A DNA stretch of 64,000 nt. Origin: Idiomarina aminovorans (lineage in GTDB: Bacteria; Pseudomonadota; Gammaproteobacteria; Enterobacterales; Alteromonadaceae). Below, piece by piece: positions 36,971 to 45,980 of this stretch. Location: positions 372,001 to 436,000 of the forward strand of contig NZ_JAKNDA010000002.1 in the NCBI RefSeq assembly GCF_023155095.1, in the 5' to 3' direction. The translations under genes and the position numbers were made by a program. Position 1 is the first letter of the stretch. Each line of letters starts with the position of its first letter. The notes beneath the pieces were generated by a model. The model was not told where the DNA came from, did not search any database, and was given only the letters and a program-made list of their open reading frames with translations.

Positions 36971-37261
36971 ATTCACCGATTTAAGTGATTATAGAGAGTG
37001 GGTAGGTTTTTTCAAGGTAAATTAGTCGGTATCGGTTATTAATTGATTTTTTAATGATTTACTCATAAAAAAACCGGTATCGGTGAATATTATAAGGTTA
37101 ATGTAAAGTGAATCTTATTTTAATGTGGCATTGACCAAGACTGTCATGGAAGGTGACGACCATTAATGGCACGTGCGCGGTACACCATTAAAAATTTGAC
37201 AAAACGCCTATCACTAACTAAATTGATTTATAAGTAACTCATTAAACTGTTTAAAAGTTTA
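36971..37261. promoter_or_regulatory. Shared divergent hip promoter region with repeated motifs
   Basis: The 323-bp gap between the two hip loci holds no gene. CGGTATCGGT occurs at 37027-37036 and 37075-37084, and ATTCACCGAT (36971-36980) is the inverse of ATCGGTGAAT at 37079-37088. A candidate promoter towards hipBA is TTGACA (37196-37201) with TAAATT (37219-37224), 17 bases apart. TAAACT and AGTTTA (37243-37261) form an inverted repeat near the start. These are likely HipB operator sites. Confidence 0.5.
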
Positions 37262-37277
37262 TATATAAATCATTATT

Positions 37278-37622
37278 ATGCCAAAATCGATAGTGCGGAC
37301 TTACTCAAAATACACAAAAGAAGCTCTGACTCTGCTGTCCGGGCTTATTCGATCTGCGCGCATTGAACGCAAGCTTAGTGCACAAGAAGTTGCAGAGCGC
37401 GCGGGAATTTCAAGAAGTATGCTCCAACGTATTGAAAAGGCTGATCCTAAGTGTGAAATAGGCGCCGTATTCGAGGTGGCCAGCATTGTCGGTTTAGCGT
37501 TATTTGATGCAGAGTTGTCTTCTTCGAAACTCGCCAATAACATCAAGCGCACCGAAGAAAAACTTGCGCTACTGCCACAACGGGTGCGTAAATCTAAAAA
37601 GGCCGTTGATGATGACTTCTGA
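37278..37622 (+). CDS. HipB-like XRE-family antitoxin
   Basis: A 114-residue DNA-binding protein. The helix-turn-helix spans about 25-60 (RKLSAQEVAERAGISRSMLQRIE). A basic C-terminal tail (PQRVRKSKKAVDDDF) extends past the usual HipB end. It overlaps the toxin gene by 14 bases, the usual arrangement of hipBA. It should both neutralise HipA and repress the operon. Confidence 0.85.
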   Translation: MPKSIVRTYSKYTKEALTLLSGLIRSARIERKLSAQEVAERAGISRSMLQRIEKADPKCEIGAVFEVASIVGLALFDAELSSSKLANNIKRTEEKLALLPQRVRKSKKAVDDDF

Positions 37623-38874
37623 GCCTAATTACAAAGAAGCTTATGTCTGGATATGGTTGCCCGGCGAAATCACACCGGTAGTGGCTGGAAAGTTAGAATC
37701 GGACGGCGATAATCTCTTTTTTAATTACGGGAAAAACTATTTGGCACGTATTAACGACGAGCCTGGCGCTATTCCAATTTACGAACCTGAACTCCCATTA
37801 AAGTCTGGAAGACTTCCAAACTTACAAGGTTTAACCATGCCTGGGTGTATCCGCGACGCGGCACCGGATGCCTGGGGGCGTAGAGTCGTTATTAATAAAC
37901 TGCAGGGAAAACGGGGAGAGGGTGTTGATACTGCAGTGTTCCATGAACTGACCTATCTGCTAGAGTCTGGCTCAGATAGAATTGGGGCTCTCGACTTTCA
38001 GTTGTCGCCAACCGAATATGTGCCCCGCTCGGCGAAAAATGCCACTATGGAAGAGTTGATTGATTCGGCTGAGCGTGTTGAAAAAGGGATTCCGTTAACA
38101 CCAGAACTCGATCAGGCTCTTTATCATGGTAGTTCAATTGGTGGAGCTCGTCCGAAAGCACTTATTGAACAAGATGGTATAAAGTACATTGCAAAATTTG
38201 CAGCTTCTAACGATCTTTACAGTGTTGTAAAAGCAGAGTTTATTGCTATGCGTTTAGCTTTGTTGGCTGGGTTAAATGTCGCACCAGTAAAAATGGCACA
38301 AGCGGCAGGCAAGGATGTCATTCTTATTGAACGTTTTGACAGAGCGCATAGTGAAAGTGGCTGGAAGCGCAAATCAATGGTTTCGGCCTTAACGCTGTTT
38401 GAACTTGATGACATGATGGCTCGTTATGCGAGTTACGAAACACTCGCTGAAATTATTCGTCGTCGTTTCAGTAAGCCGAAAGAAACGCTTAAAGAACTGT
38501 TTTCCCGATTAGTCTTTAATATTTTGTGTGGCAACACGGATGATCATGCCAGAAACCATGCGGCTTTTTGGGATGGCAATAGCTTACAACTGACCCCAGC
38601 TTATGATATTTGCCCACAGGGGCGTACGAGGAATGAGCAGGGACAGGCAATGCGTATTCTCGGTAACAATAATGCCAGCCAAATAAGTACTTGCCTGCAA
38701 GCTGCTCCCAACTTTTTGTTGAAACAGGATGAAGCCTTGGCTATTTTTGAGAGTCAGAAGTCAGTAATAGAGCGAAATTGGCATAGTGTATGTAATGAGG
38801 CTGAATTGAGCGAAGTTGACCGAAATCTATTTTGGGGGCGCCAGTTTCTTAATCCGTTTTCATTGCGGACGTGA
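37609..38874 (+). CDS. hipA: HipA-family serine/threonine kinase toxin
   Basis: A 421-residue toxin kinase; HipA phosphorylates glutamyl-tRNA synthetase in E. coli. The N-terminal couple_hipA domain (about 5-105) precedes the kinase: the P-loop-like GSSIGGARPKAL, the ATP-binding ILIERFDR, the catalytic NILCGNTDDHARNHAAF (Asp-x-x-x-Asn) and the LTPAYDICP metal site are all intact. ATG 37609 or 37612 is the likely start, both inside the end of the antitoxin gene. The complete motifs suggest an active module, unlike the broken copy opposite. Confidence 0.9.
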   Translation: MMTSEPNYKEAYVWIWLPGEITPVVAGKLESDGDNLFFNYGKNYLARINDEPGAIPIYEPELPLKSGRLPNLQGLTMPGCIRDAAPDAWGRRVVINKLQGKRGEGVDTAVFHELTYLLESGSDRIGALDFQLSPTEYVPRSAKNATMEELIDSAERVEKGIPLTPELDQALYHGSSIGGARPKALIEQDGIKYIAKFAASNDLYSVVKAEFIAMRLALLAGLNVAPVKMAQAAGKDVILIERFDRAHSESGWKRKSMVSALTLFELDDMMARYASYETLAEIIRRRFSKPKETLKELFSRLVFNILCGNTDDHARNHAAFWDGNSLQLTPAYDICPQGRTRNEQGQAMRILGNNNASQISTCLQAAPNFLLKQDEALAIFESQKSVIERNWHSVCNEAELSEVDRNLFWGRQFLNPFSLRT

Positions 38875-38902
38875 CTCTGCTCGCATCTATCCATACAGTG
38901 TA

Positions 38903-38930
38903 AAAGACCCGCCGTTTAAGGTGGGCCTTT
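38903..38930. terminator. Imperfect bidirectional terminator between hipA and the DUF5666 gene
   Basis: GACCCGCC (38906-38913) and GGTGGGCC (38920-38927) form a stem with one mismatch and loop GTTTAA. There is a short T run after it on the plus strand and TTTTA after it on the minus strand. Confidence 0.5.
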
Positions 38931-38957
38931 AGGATCTGACTTGACAGAAGTGCTTGG

Positions 38958-40703
38958 TTACTCCGTATCGGTCTCGACTTCAGCTTCTTCTACTTTGATG
39001 AACTGCTGTTCAACCCAGATACCTTCTATTTCAATAACCGCACCAACTTCAAGGGCGTCGAAGAAGGTTTGAAGATTAACCTCTTCATCGTTTAGCTTAA
39101 ACTCAGTGTCTTGGCTAAAGCTCAGTTCTTTTCCATTAACAACGACCGAGTCGCCTTCGATAGACTCAACAGCACCTTCAAATTCGACTTTGCCGGTGTT
39201 GTCAGCGTTATCATCGTCATCGTCGTCTCTGCCGCCCTTAACATCAACTTCGACTTCTGTGGCAATTAAGGTATCGCCGTCGTACTCGCCTTCAACCTCA
39301 ACAATTACTGCAGGGCTGTTCTCAACCAGCTCGATAAAACGCTCAATGCTGATGTTGTCGTCGTCACCTTCAAATTCGGTGTTTTCGTTGAAAGCTACAG
39401 AAATGTTGGCGACGGTCATACCTTCAGCGGTGACATCAGCTGCGCGACCTTTAATTTCACCTTCACGATCGTTTTGGTCAATGCGTTTTACTTTTAAAGC
39501 CAGGCTAGTGCCCTGGTCATCTTGACGCGAAACCACTTTAAGCCAGTCGTTAACGGCAATGTTATCGTAGGTAAAACGACGCTCATCTGAGTCCGATTCG
39601 TCTTCGTACTGGGTTTCTGGTGTAGCGCTAAAGGTTGTGTTATTAATCACAAAGGTTTCGTTCTCTGTATTAATATCAGTGACTTGCCCTTCGGTTTTAC
39701 TACGTGCGTCAGTGGCCTTAAATTCGATCTCTTCAGCAATAAGCTGGTCATTCTCAAAGCGACCTTCAACTTTCACGATGATGCCATTGGCAAGCGTGTC
39801 TAAGCTGCCGTCGTCAAATTCGGTATCGTCGTTAAGGGTAAACTCATAGCGATTAACGGTAAATACACCGCTTTCACTGTCGTAACCTTTAACAATACCG
39901 GCAATGGTGACTTCTTCAGCGTCGTCATTAATGTCATCGTTTTCTTTGTTCTCAATGCTGGTGGCGATAAGAGTTTGAGTCTCACTGTTGTACTCATCAC
40001 CTTCTACTTTAATGAACAAACCGTTGGCTAGATCGTCAATTGTCATGTCGTCATACTCGGCAGCGGACGAGTCAATGGTCAGTTCAGACAATGAAAGGGT
40101 TTGAGCATCGGTATCCAGATTGGCTATTTCACCTTTTAACTTAATTTCAGTTTCGTCTGTTTCCAGCTCAACAAGCGTGGAGTAGAAGTTACCCTGATCG
40201 TTGATGTAGCCGCTCACTTCAATGAAGTCACCGACAGATAATGTGTCTATGTCGGTCTCATCAAATTCGGTCAGGTCATCAAAAATAATGGTCTGGCCCA
40301 GCAACTCAATTTGCCCGGTGCCGCGGTCAATAAACGAAATAGGGCCTTGTAAGTGTTCTTCGTAGCGAATTTGTTGTGCTTCCGGGTCTTCACCATTGTC
40401 AGCTTGAGAAGCCGCTACGGTGACCACCATACCCACTTTTAACTGTGCTTCGTCTGCTGCAGGAGAATTGCCCACGGCTATTTAGGCACTTTCTGAGCGA
40501 TAACGTTTGCCGTTAACATAAACGCTGCCAAAGCCGGTGATCACGCCTTCACTGACCACCGTTGTTGTGGTGGTTGCCGTGCCGTCGTCAGTATTGTTGC
40601 CGCCACCGGGTGTGCTGTCGGTGGCGGAATCACCTGAACTTCCGCCACAGGCGGTTAGCGCACCAGATATTGCTAAGACTAAAAGAGACTGTTTAAAACG
40701 CAT
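38958..40703 (-). pseudogene. DUF5666 lipoprotein gene interrupted by an in-frame TAA
   Basis: Reading from 40703, a lipoprotein signal peptide (ending GALTAC) and VITGFGSVYVNGKRY start a DUF5666-type protein. A TAA at 40484-40482 stops it at 73 residues, yet the same frame continues directly (I-A-V-G-N-S) for about 500 more residues. The downstream part has at least five to six DUF5666 repeats of about 75-85 residues (for example VEGRFENDQLIAEEIEF) and is very acidic. The reading frame and repeats are otherwise intact, so the stop is probably recent. Translation could restart at GTG 40475, but without a signal peptide the product would stay in the cytoplasm. Function of the family is unknown. 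Confidence 0.8.
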
Positions 40704-40930
40704 AGTTGTACCTCTTGTTGTTTCTAAAACACCTAAATTGCAGTGTCGGTACTTTCCACCTTAGCGGATGGTTCTGGGCAATACCAGAGGAACGTTTGAG
40801 TATTTTGAATGTTCGTTACGTTAGGTTTTTGTTACATTATCTGGTAATCGCAGACGCATTTGATCCTGTGTTATTGCAATATCTGATCATTAAATACGCT
40901 TTTACCTGATGATTCCAGAGTGACACCTTA

Positions 40931-40967
40931 ATACCATTTCAATTTAATTTTTATTTATTTATGGTAT
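40931..40967. promoter_or_regulatory. Inverted repeat in the brnTA promoter region
   Basis: ATACCAT (40931-40937) and ATGGTAT (40961-40967) flank an AT-rich stretch just before the brnT ATG. It is a candidate site for autorepression by BrnA. The remaining 225 bases up to the DUF5666 gene show no gene. Confidence 0.4.
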
Positions 40968-40974
40968 ATATTTA

Positions 40975-41241
40975 ATGTTGTCTTTTGAATTTGATGGAGC
41001 AAAAAGTTTATCAAACTTGCAAAAGCATGGAATTGATTTTTACTCTGCTCAATCTCTTTGGAATGATCCAGAGTTAATTGAAATTCCAGCTAAAACTCAA
41101 GATGAAAGACGTTATTTAGTTATAGCCAAGTACAAAGGAAACCACTGGTCAGCTGTGATTACTTATCGATTAAGGGCTATTAGGATTATCTCTGTCAGGC
41201 GCTCTAGGTATAGCGAGGTGAAGCTTTATGAAAGCGAGTGA
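40975..41241 (+). CDS. brnT: BrnT-family toxin (RelE-like ribonuclease)
   Basis: 88 residues, the usual BrnT length. FEFDGAKSLSNLQKHGIDFYSAQSLWNDP is the family's N-terminal signature (F-E-W-D-x-x-K-x-x-x-N-x-x-K-H-G-I-x-F), and the C-terminal RIISVRRSRYSEVKLYE holds the Arg and Tyr residues of the RelE-like fold. BrnT cleaves RNA and is neutralised by the next gene product, whose start overlaps by 14 bases. There is no clear ribosome binding site. Confidence 0.9.
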   Translation: MLSFEFDGAKSLSNLQKHGIDFYSAQSLWNDPELIEIPAKTQDERRYLVIAKYKGNHWSAVITYRLRAIRIISVRRSRYSEVKLYESE

Positions 41242-41461
41242 ATTTGACAAAAAATTTGACTCAGATGAAGACGTTATTGATGAGCTTGAACTGGAAAAAG
41301 CGGAAAGGCCTTTGCGCAAGCAAAAACGGGTAAACGTCGACTTTCCTGAATGGATGCTAGACTCTTTAGATGAGGAGGCTGCTCGAATTGGTGTAACTAG
41401 ACAATCTATTATAAAAGTTTGGTTGGCCGAGCGGCTTGAGCAAATTGACAGGAATGTATAA
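41228..41461 (+). CDS. brnA: BrnA-family antitoxin
   Basis: 77 residues. The acidic N-terminal half would wrap the toxin, while the C-terminal half is a ribbon-helix-helix (KRVNVDFPEWMLDSLDEEAARIGVTRQSIIKVWLAERL) that binds DNA. Overlap with brnT and order toxin-antitoxin are typical for BrnTA. It is followed after 8 bases by a lipoprotein gene. Confidence 0.88.
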   Translation: MKASEFDKKFDSDEDVIDELELEKAERPLRKQKRVNVDFPEWMLDSLDEEAARIGVTRQSIIKVWLAERLEQIDRNV

Positions 41462-41469
41462 GAGGGCAT

Positions 41470-41829
41470 ATGAAATTATTTTTAGCTTTTATAACAACGC
41501 TGTTATTGGCCGGTTGCAGCAGCGCAGAGTCAGCGCCGGATGGTCCCGTAACTATGGCAGATATAAAGAGTTTAATTGGCACTCCAAAAGCGCAAAGTAT
41601 TGATAGCTGTAAAGTATTGCCGGTAGGTAAGAAGGCTTGCGGCGGCCCGGAAGGCTATGTGGTGTATAGCAGCGAGACAGTTCCTGACGAGCGTTGGTTA
41701 TTAGATACTATTCACCGTTATAACGAAAAAGCGAAAGAAGAAGCAAAAACCGGATATTCAACCTGTCAGCATATACCTGAGCCTGAACCTGAATTTAAAG
41801 GCGGTGTTTGCTGGATACCTGAACGCTGA
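41470..41829 (+). CDS. Small hypothetical lipoprotein
   Basis: A 119-residue protein with a lipoprotein signal peptide ending LLLAGC (Cys at about 17). The mature part has four cysteines (in DSCKVLP, KKACGG, STCQH and GGVCW), probably forming two disulfides in the periplasm. AGAGGG before the ATG is a fair ribosome site. I do not recognise the family. It is close behind brnA but probably unrelated to the toxin module. Confidence 0.7.
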   Translation: MKLFLAFITTLLLAGCSSAESAPDGPVTMADIKSLIGTPKAQSIDSCKVLPVGKKACGGPEGYVVYSSETVPDERWLLDTIHRYNEKAKEEAKTGYSTCQHIPEPEPEFKGGVCWIPER

Positions 41830-41830
41830 T

Positions 41831-41970
41831 AAATTAATGAATGCTATCAATGGTATGTATTGCGGAGCAGGCCGGTATGTAACGCCATGGATGGCGTTAC
41901 TTAAGCCCCCAGGGATGGGTTCACGGCGTCCGGCCAGATCCGCAGTATATGCCCAAGCATTCATTAATTT
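41831..41970. repeat. 140-bp structured element with 15-bp terminal inverted repeats
   Basis: AAATTAATGAATGCT (41831-41845) is perfectly inverted at 41956-41970. Inside are nested arms TGCGGA/TCCGCA, GGCCGG/CCGGCC and GTAACGCC/GGCGTTAC around a CCATGGATGG-type core, then a GGGATGGGTTCACGGCG stretch. The nested pairing resembles a MITE-like or other folded mobile element. It contains no gene. It lies 70 bases before guaB and could affect guaB leader transcription. Confidence 0.7.
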
Positions 41971-42039
41971 TCCTTGCGTTCGGTAGCAAAAACGGGTAAA
42001 ATCCACTCGCAACATGAATCCAGTCACGGAGTGTTGCAG

Positions 42040-43509
42040 ATGCTGCGAATATCCCAAGAAGCCCTGACCTTTGACGACGTTTTGCTCGTACCCGGTCATT
42101 CCGAAGTTCTCCCCCATACGGCCGATTTACGCACGCAATTAACGCGCGGAATTTCGCTGAATATTCCTATGATTTCATCCGCAATGGATACTGTTACCGA
42201 GTCAGCACTGGCGATTGCGCTGGCGCAGGAAGGCGGCATTGGCTTTATCCACAAAAACATGACCGCAGAGCAACAAGCCGCGCACGTTCGTAAAGTGAAA
42301 AAATACGAAAGTGGCATGGTCTCTGATCCGGTTACTGTGCAACCGACAACTACCATTGGTGAAATTAAAGAACTAACCGCCGAGCATGGCTTTCAGGGTT
42401 TTCCTGTTATTGAAGGTAACGGCGACCTGGTGGGTATTGTTACCGGTCGTGATACCCGGTTTGAAGACGAAGATAGTAAAGAAATTTCTCATGTCATGAC
42501 CGGTAAAGATCGTTTGGTCACTGTGCATGAAGCGGCAGAAAGCGAAGAAATTTTGCAGCTTATGCACAAATACCGTATTGAAAAAATACTGGTTGTGGAT
42601 GACGCCCACAAGCTAAAGGGTATGATCACCCTGAAGGACTTTGAAAAGGCCGAAAACAAACCTAACGCCTGTAAAGACGAACTGGGCTCACTGCGCGTGG
42701 GTGCCGCTGTCGGTGTTGGTGCCGGTACTGAAGAGCGCATTAAGTTGCTGGTTGAAGCTGGTGTTGATGTGCTGCTGATTGACACCTCGCATGGACATTC
42801 CAAGGGCGTACTGGAGCGGGTTAAACAAACGCGTAAAGACTACCCGAACCTACAAATTATTGGCGGTAACGTGGCAACAGCGGCAGGGGCGAAAGCCTTA
42901 GTTGAAGCCGGTGTGGATGCGGTAAAAATAGGCATTGGCCCGGGTTCTATTTGTACCACTCGTATTGTGACCGGTTGTGGTGTACCGCAAATTAGCGCGA
43001 TTAGCGATGCGGTAGATGCGATTAAAGGATCGGGTGTGCCAATTATTGCCGATGGCGGCATTCGTTTTTCGGGTGACATTGCGAAAGCTTTGGCGGCCGG
43101 CGCGCACTGCGTCATGGCTGGCAGTATGCTGGCCGGTACTGAAGAGTCACCGGGTGAAGTGGAGCTTTATCAGGGCCGCTATTACAAGTCATACCGTGGT
43201 ATGGGCAGCCTAGGGGCCATGGATCAGCTTAATGGCTCGTCTGACCGCTACTTCCAGAAAAGCGATGAAGCCGACAAGTTAGTGCCGGAAGGCATTGAAG
43301 GGCGCATTGCTTACAAAGGACCTATTGCTGCCATTATTCATCAGCAGATGGGCGGGTTGCGCTCAGCTATGGGCTTAACCGGTTGTCCGACTATTGAAGA
43401 CATGCGTACCAAACCGCAATTTGTGAAAGTGACCGCCGCCGGTATGGGCGAATCACACGTACACGATGTGCACATTACCAAAGAAGCACCGAATTATCGT
43501 AGCTCGTAA
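42040..43509 (+). CDS. guaB: Inosine-5'-monophosphate dehydrogenase (GuaB)
   Basis: Oxidises IMP to XMP, the first committed step of GMP synthesis. With the ATG at 42040 (GGAG at 42028-42031) the protein has 489 residues, as in E. coli (488). A CBS pair (about 95-200; [18 protein letters not shown]) interrupts the TIM barrel. The catalytic loop [18 protein letters not shown] contains Cys305. The mobile flap region follows ([10 protein letters not shown]). It forms an operon with guaA 11 bases downstream. Confidence 0.97.
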   Translation: MLRISQEALTFDDVLLVPGHSEVLPHTADLRTQLTRGISLNIPMISSAMDTVTESALAIALAQEGGIGFIHKNMTAEQQAAHVRKVKKYESGMVSDPVTVQPTTTIGEIKELTAEHGFQGFPVIEGNGDLVGIVTGRDTRFEDEDSKEISHVMTGKDRLVTVHEAAESEEILQLMHKYRIEKILVVDDAHKLKGMITLKDFEKAENKPNACKDELGSLRVGAAVGVGAGTEERIKLLVEAGVDVLLIDTSHGHSKGVLERVKQTRKDYPNLQIIGGNVATAAGAKALVEAGVDAVKIGIGPGSICTTRIVTGCGVPQISAISDAVDAIKGSGVPIIADGGIRFSGDIAKALAAGAHCVMAGSMLAGTEESPGEVELYQGRYYKSYRGMGSLGAMDQLNGSSDRYFQKSDEADKLVPEGIEGRIAYKGPIAAIIHQQMGGLRSAMGLTGCPTIEDMRTKPQFVKVTAAGMGESHVHDVHITKEAPNYRSS

Positions 43510-43520
43510 CAGGATAAATA

Positions 43521-45098
43521 ATGACTAGAGATATCCATGATCACCGAATATTGATTTTAGATTTCGGCTCTCAGTACACCCAGCTGATTGCCCGCCGTAT
43601 TCGCGAAATTGGCGTTTATTGTGAGCTTTGGGCCTGGGATGTTGATGAAGCCGACATTCGTGATTTTGCGCCAAAAGGCATTATTTTATCCGGTGGTCCG
43701 GAAAGTGTGGCTGAAGAAGGGTCTCCCCGTGCGCCGGACTATGTGTTTAATGCCGGTGTACCGGTATTTGGTATTTGCTATGGTATGCAGACCATGGCGC
43801 ACCAGCTGGGCGGTTCGGTTCAGGGCTCGCTGGAGCGTGAATTTGGTTACGCACAAATTGAGCTGGTAGAGCAAAGCCCATTGTTTAAAGCCATTGAAGA
43901 TGCCGTTTCTGAGTCGGGTGCGCCTTTGCTGGATGTGTGGATGAGCCACGGCGATAAAGTAGAAATGATACCGGAAGGTTTTCATACGGTCGCTAAAACT
44001 TCCTATTGTCCTTACGCAGCTATGGCCGACGAAGAGCGTCAGTTTTATGGCGTACAGTTCCACCCGGAAGTCACACATACCCGTCAGGGTTTGCGGATGC
44101 TGGAGCACTTTGTCAGCGATATCTGCGGGTGTGAGAAGCAATGGACCCCGGCAAAGATCATTGATGACGCTATTGAACGCATCCGCGAGCAGGTAGGTAC
44201 TGATAAAGTCATTTTGGGCTTATCGGGCGGAGTCGATTCGTCAGTAACGGCGATGTTGCTGCACCGTGCCATTGGTGACCAGCTGACCTGTGTGTTTGTG
44301 GATAATGGTTTGTTACGCTTAAACGAGGCGGAGCAGGTGATGGAAATGTTCGGCGACCATTATGGCCTGAACATTTTACCGATTCGCGCCGAAGACCGCT
44401 TTTTAGATGCTTTAAAAGGCGAGAACGACCCGGAAAAGAAGCGTAAAATTATTGGTAATACCTTCATTGAAATTTTTGATGAAGAAGCCGGTAAACTGAC
44501 GGAAGTAGACTGGCTGGCGCAGGGCACTATTTACCCCGACGTGATTGAGTCTGCCGGCTCCAAAACCGGTAAAGCGCATGTCATTAAGTCGCACCACAAC
44601 GTGGGTGGTTTACCGGAAGACATGCAGCTGGGTTTGGTTGAGCCATTACGCGAATTGTTTAAAGACGAAGTGCGTAAAATTGGCCTTGAGTTAGGTTTGC
44701 CGCATAGCATGCTTTATCGTCATCCGTTCCCGGGGCCGGGGTTAGGTGTTCGTGTGCTGGGTGAAATTAAGAAAGAGTACTGCGATTTACTGCGCCGTGC
44801 CGACGCCATCTTTATTGAAGAACTGCACAATGCAGGCTGGTACGACAAAGTTAGTCAGGCCTTTGCGGTGTTTCTGCCGGTACGTTCGGTTGGCGTAATG
44901 GGTGATCAGCGTAAATACGATTGGGTTATTGCCATTCGTGCGGTAGAGACTATCGACTTTATGACCGCACGTTGGGCACATCTGCCGTATGAGTTGTTAG
45001 AGAAGGTGTCTAACCGGATTATCAACGAAGTGAACGGCATTTCCCGCGTAACCTATGATATTTCCGGCAAACCACCGGCCACTATTGAGTGGGAATAA
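43521..45098 (+). CDS. guaA: GMP synthase, glutamine-hydrolysing (GuaA)
   Basis: Amidates XMP to GMP. The 525 residues equal E. coli GuaA. An N-terminal class I glutaminase ([15 protein letters not shown] with the catalytic Cys, and a later [12 protein letters not shown] with His and Glu) is joined to an ATP pyrophosphatase domain ([15 protein letters not shown]) and a C-terminal dimerisation domain ending in the conserved [10 protein letters not shown] hairpin-repeat pair follows 8 bases after the stop. Confidence 0.98.
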   Translation: MTRDIHDHRILILDFGSQYTQLIARRIREIGVYCELWAWDVDEADIRDFAPKGIILSGGPESVAEEGSPRAPDYVFNAGVPVFGICYGMQTMAHQLGGSVQGSLEREFGYAQIELVEQSPLFKAIEDAVSESGAPLLDVWMSHGDKVEMIPEGFHTVAKTSYCPYAAMADEERQFYGVQFHPEVTHTRQGLRMLEHFVSDICGCEKQWTPAKIIDDAIERIREQVGTDKVILGLSGGVDSSVTAMLLHRAIGDQLTCVFVDNGLLRLNEAEQVMEMFGDHYGLNILPIRAEDRFLDALKGENDPEKKRKIIGNTFIEIFDEEAGKLTEVDWLAQGTIYPDVIESAGSKTGKAHVIKSHHNVGGLPEDMQLGLVEPLRELFKDEVRKIGLELGLPHSMLYRHPFPGPGLGVRVLGEIKKEYCDLLRRADAIFIEELHNAGWYDKVSQAFAVFLPVRSVGVMGDQRKYDWVIAIRAVETIDFMTARWAHLPYELLEKVSNRIINEVNGISRVTYDISGKPPATIEWE

Positions 45099-45102
45099 TA
45101 TG

Positions 45103-45158
45103 TAGCCTGATGTTCACATCAGGTGAGATATCCCACCTGACATGAATGTCAGGCTACG
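45103..45158. repeat. Hairpin repeat, inverted pair 2
   Basis: CCTGATGT-TC-ACATCAGG (45106-45123) and CCTGACAT-GA-ATGTCAGG (45136-45153) with a 12-base spacer holding GATATC, flanked by TAG and CTAC. Both arms of the first unit changed together (GATG/CATC), which keeps pairing. Confidence 0.9.
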
Positions 45159-45167
45159 CGATTTATT

Positions 45168-45278
45168 TGACGGATATATTTGTCATTTTTTAGTTTTAGG
45201 CTAATATGACAGATATAACTGTCAAACCTAGATTCAATAATGGTGTCAAAACCCACTGTAAGTGGATATCGACACCAT
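45168..45278. other. Cluster of short palindromes in the guaA/omp convergent gap
   Basis: TGACGGATATATTTGTCA (45168-45185) and TGACAGATATAACTGTCA (45207-45224) are two related palindromic sequences 39 bases apart. A further hairpin pairs ATGGTGTC (45240-45247) with GACACCAT (45271-45278) and has an inner CCACT/AGTGG stem. No T run fits a terminator for either gene. No coding frame is evident in this gap. Confidence 0.5.
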
Positions 45279-45306
45279 AAAAAACGTAAATATACGTAGA
45301 ATCAAC

Positions 45307-45831
45307 TTAGAAGTGGTAAGTCACGCCTAAATGTACTTCGTTATCAACGCTGTTGAAGTTGCCACGGAAACCAGCGTCAGCAGAGAACTGCTCAGTAAAG
45401 GCGTAGCGCAAACGTGCACCAACTGATGCGAAACCGTCTAAGCCCCAGTCGTAACCTGCATCTACAATAGCGGTGGTTTGCTGGCTTAACTTGGTCATAG
45501 CGCCAATACCGGCGTACGCGCTGGTGTCGTCGTAGTTGCCAAAGTCATAGTGGCTAACACCGCCTTTCAGGAAAGTGTTGAATTGTTGGCCAGCTCCCAT
45601 ATCCAGAAAGTATTTAGCTCCTGCACGAAGTGAGTAGTCACCCATATCAGTTACTTGAACGTCACCCACCCAGTTAGGGGCGATGGTTTTGGAGCCTTCT
45701 ACATAGAAGTCGGAATCATAGAAATCGTTGAAGCCGCCGCTCACGTAGTTGAAATCATCAGCTTTGCTGGCTGCTGAAAACATAAGCGAACCGCTTGCAA
45801 GTAACGCTGTTGTGAGTAATAGTTTTTTCAT
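45307..45831 (-). CDS. Small outer-membrane beta-barrel protein
   Basis: 174 residues: a signal peptide (1 to about 24, ending ASKADD) and an 8-strand barrel pattern of alternating hydrophobic and aromatic residues, closing in VHLGVTYHF with the terminal Phe recognised by the Bam machinery. Paired G-A-x-x-R-Y-x-F strands recall OmpA/OmpW-sized porin-like proteins, but no named family is certain. A perfect AAGGAGG lies 6 bases before the ATG, suggesting strong expression. Confidence 0.8.
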   Translation of the reverse strand: MKKLLLTTALLASGSLMFSAASKADDFNYVSGGFNDFYDSDFYVEGSKTIAPNWVGDVQVTDMGDYSLRAGAKYFLDMGAGQQFNTFLKGGVSHYDFGNYDDTSAYAGIGAMTKLSQQTTAIVDAGYDWGLDGFASVGARLRYAFTEQFSADAGFRGNFNSVDNEVHLGVTYHF

Positions 45832-45924
45832 GGTTTACCTCCTTGGATACAAGGTTTGCATTATCGCACCTAAGGAGGATTTCAACAGCCCTGCAACTGT
45901 AAAGCTTCAGTAAAATAAAGGGCT

Positions 45925-45980
45925 ATAGCCTGATATTCATGTCAGGTCAGATATCGTTCCTGACGTGAACGTCAGGCTAC
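45925..45980. repeat. Hairpin repeat, inverted pair 3
   Basis: CCTGATAT-TC-ATGTCAGG (45929-45946, one G-T wobble) and CCTGACGT-GA-ACGTCAGG (45959-45976), 12-base spacer with GATATC, and flank CTAC. The flank supplies the TAG stop (45979-45977) of the minus-strand hydrolase gene. Confidence 0.9.

Noticed and set aside
39106-39849. Ser/Thr-rich plus-strand frames opposite the DUF5666 gene
   Set aside because: Antisense shadows of an acidic repeat protein; no starts with ribosome sites.
41804-41986. Short open frame across the structured element before guaB
   Set aside because: It covers the inverted-repeat element and the guaB leader, with no ribosome site and palindrome-driven composition.
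41974-42039. Longer N-terminus for GuaB
   Set aside because: The 22 extra residues are not in the family, and GGAG is well placed for the ATG at 42040.
45240-45278. Hairpin as terminator of the outer-membrane protein gene
   Set aside because: The T run is on the wrong side for both strands.
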